Of a DNA stretch of 64,000 nt, positions 63,772 through 64,000 are shown piece after piece. Location: assembly GCF_000754815.1 (NCBI RefSeq), contig NZ_KN150747.1, positions 1,519,908-1,583,907 on the forward strand, read 5' to 3'. Below the pieces are notes generated by a model. That model did not search any database. It was not told the origin of the DNA and saw nothing but the letters and a program-made list of their open reading frames with translations. Positions within the stretch are counted from its first letter, which is position 1. Each line of letters starts with the position of its first letter. Origin of the DNA: Yersinia ruckeri ATCC 29473 (GTDB lineage Bacteria > Pseudomonadota > Gammaproteobacteria > Enterobacterales > Enterobacteriaceae). Position numbers and translations under genes: made by a program.

Positions 63772-64000
63772 TAAACCAAGAAATAATGACACCATTGGCA
63801 AGACGTTGATGGTGGTGGTCCTACTGTGCCTGGTTTGTTCCGTGGTGGTTTCTGGCGCTGCAGTAGGGTTGAAATCCAAACAACAGGAACAGCGTTTGCT
63901 GGATAAGCAACGCAACATTCTGGATGTGGCCGGTTTGCTGCAACCGAGAATGGAAGCCGAGCAGGTCAAACAGGCGTTCACCGCCCGTATTGAGCCGCGT
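63761..64000 (+). CDS. nqrC: Na+-translocating NADH:quinone reductase subunit C (partial, cut by window end)
   Basis: Periplasm-facing subunit anchored by an N-terminal helix and carrying a second covalent FMN. Only the first 80 codons are in the window. The start is GTG 63761, overlapping nqrB by 11 bases, with CGGAGGAAA six bases before it. The N-terminus ([20 protein letters not shown]) leads into the membrane helix [17 protein letters not shown], followed by [20 protein letters not shown] as in other NqrC proteins. The FMN motif lies beyond the window. Confidence 0.95.
   Translation, partial: MASDKPRNNDTIGKTLMVVVLLCLVCSVVVSGAAVGLKSKQQEQRLLDKQRNILDVAGLLQPRMEAEQVKQAFTARIEPR

Overview
The window is chromosomal DNA of an enterobacterium, most likely a Yersinia. 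Core genes match E. coli order and length closely (recA-recX-alaS-csrA, gshA-luxS, ffh-rpsP-rimM-trmD-rplS, aroF-tyrA/pheA, raiA, bamD/rluD-pgeF-clpB, rnhA/dnaQ, fadE/gmhA-yafJ/yafK). Features outside the E. coli pattern that fit Yersinia are the nqr sodium pump operon, an ERIC element between recA and recX, the chromosomal type II secretion cluster and the joining of the clpB and yafD regions around one rRNA operon. The species cannot be fixed by eye.

Layout: 1-5347 is the start of a minus-strand type II secretion operon (winged-helix regulator, gspC, gspD, gspE, partial gspF). 5600-8780 is an AT-rich accessory stretch: a small cytochrome b561, an unrecognised 136-aa protein and a secreted two-domain protein (DUF1996 plus a C-terminal beta-rich DNRLRE/CBM96-like part) that is a candidate substrate of the secretion system. 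8900-12330 has fumA, an overlooked 28-aa membrane peptide and an MFS transporter. 12629-18270 is pncC-recA-recX-alaS-csrA, followed by a tRNA operon (Ser-GCU, three identical Arg-ACG) and a broken fourth Arg copy. 19868-29356 holds yqaB-yqaA-gshA-luxS, yfjD and ypjD (minus strand), then ffh and the rpsP-rimM-trmD-rplS operon.

29683-33320 (minus strand) has a ydiY-like outer membrane protein, dcuB and an orphan btsR-type LytTR regulator. 33554-37149 is aromatic amino acid synthesis: aroF-tyrA behind TyrR-like boxes, and pheA on the other strand behind a pheL attenuator. 37260-43324 has raiA, bamD, rluD-pgeF and heat-shock clpB. 43435-49432 is a complete rRNA operon (P1, P2, 16S, tRNA-Ile, tRNA-Ala, 23S, 5S, tRNA-Asp, terminator). 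49508-60643 has a 7-bp tandem repeat, yafD, mltD, gloB/yafS, rnhA/dnaQ, a second tRNA-Asp, fadE with a FadR-like operator, gmhA, yafJ and yafK. 61183-64000 is nqrA-nqrB-nqrC (cut by the window end).

Most of the window is conserved housekeeping DNA. The parts most worth a second look are the secretion-linked accessory block at the left end, the element inserted in the luxS terminator, the ERIC copy that supplies the recX ribosome binding site, the displaced dnaQ start with a 5-codon overlapping leader ORF, and the rrn operon with hybrid flanks.
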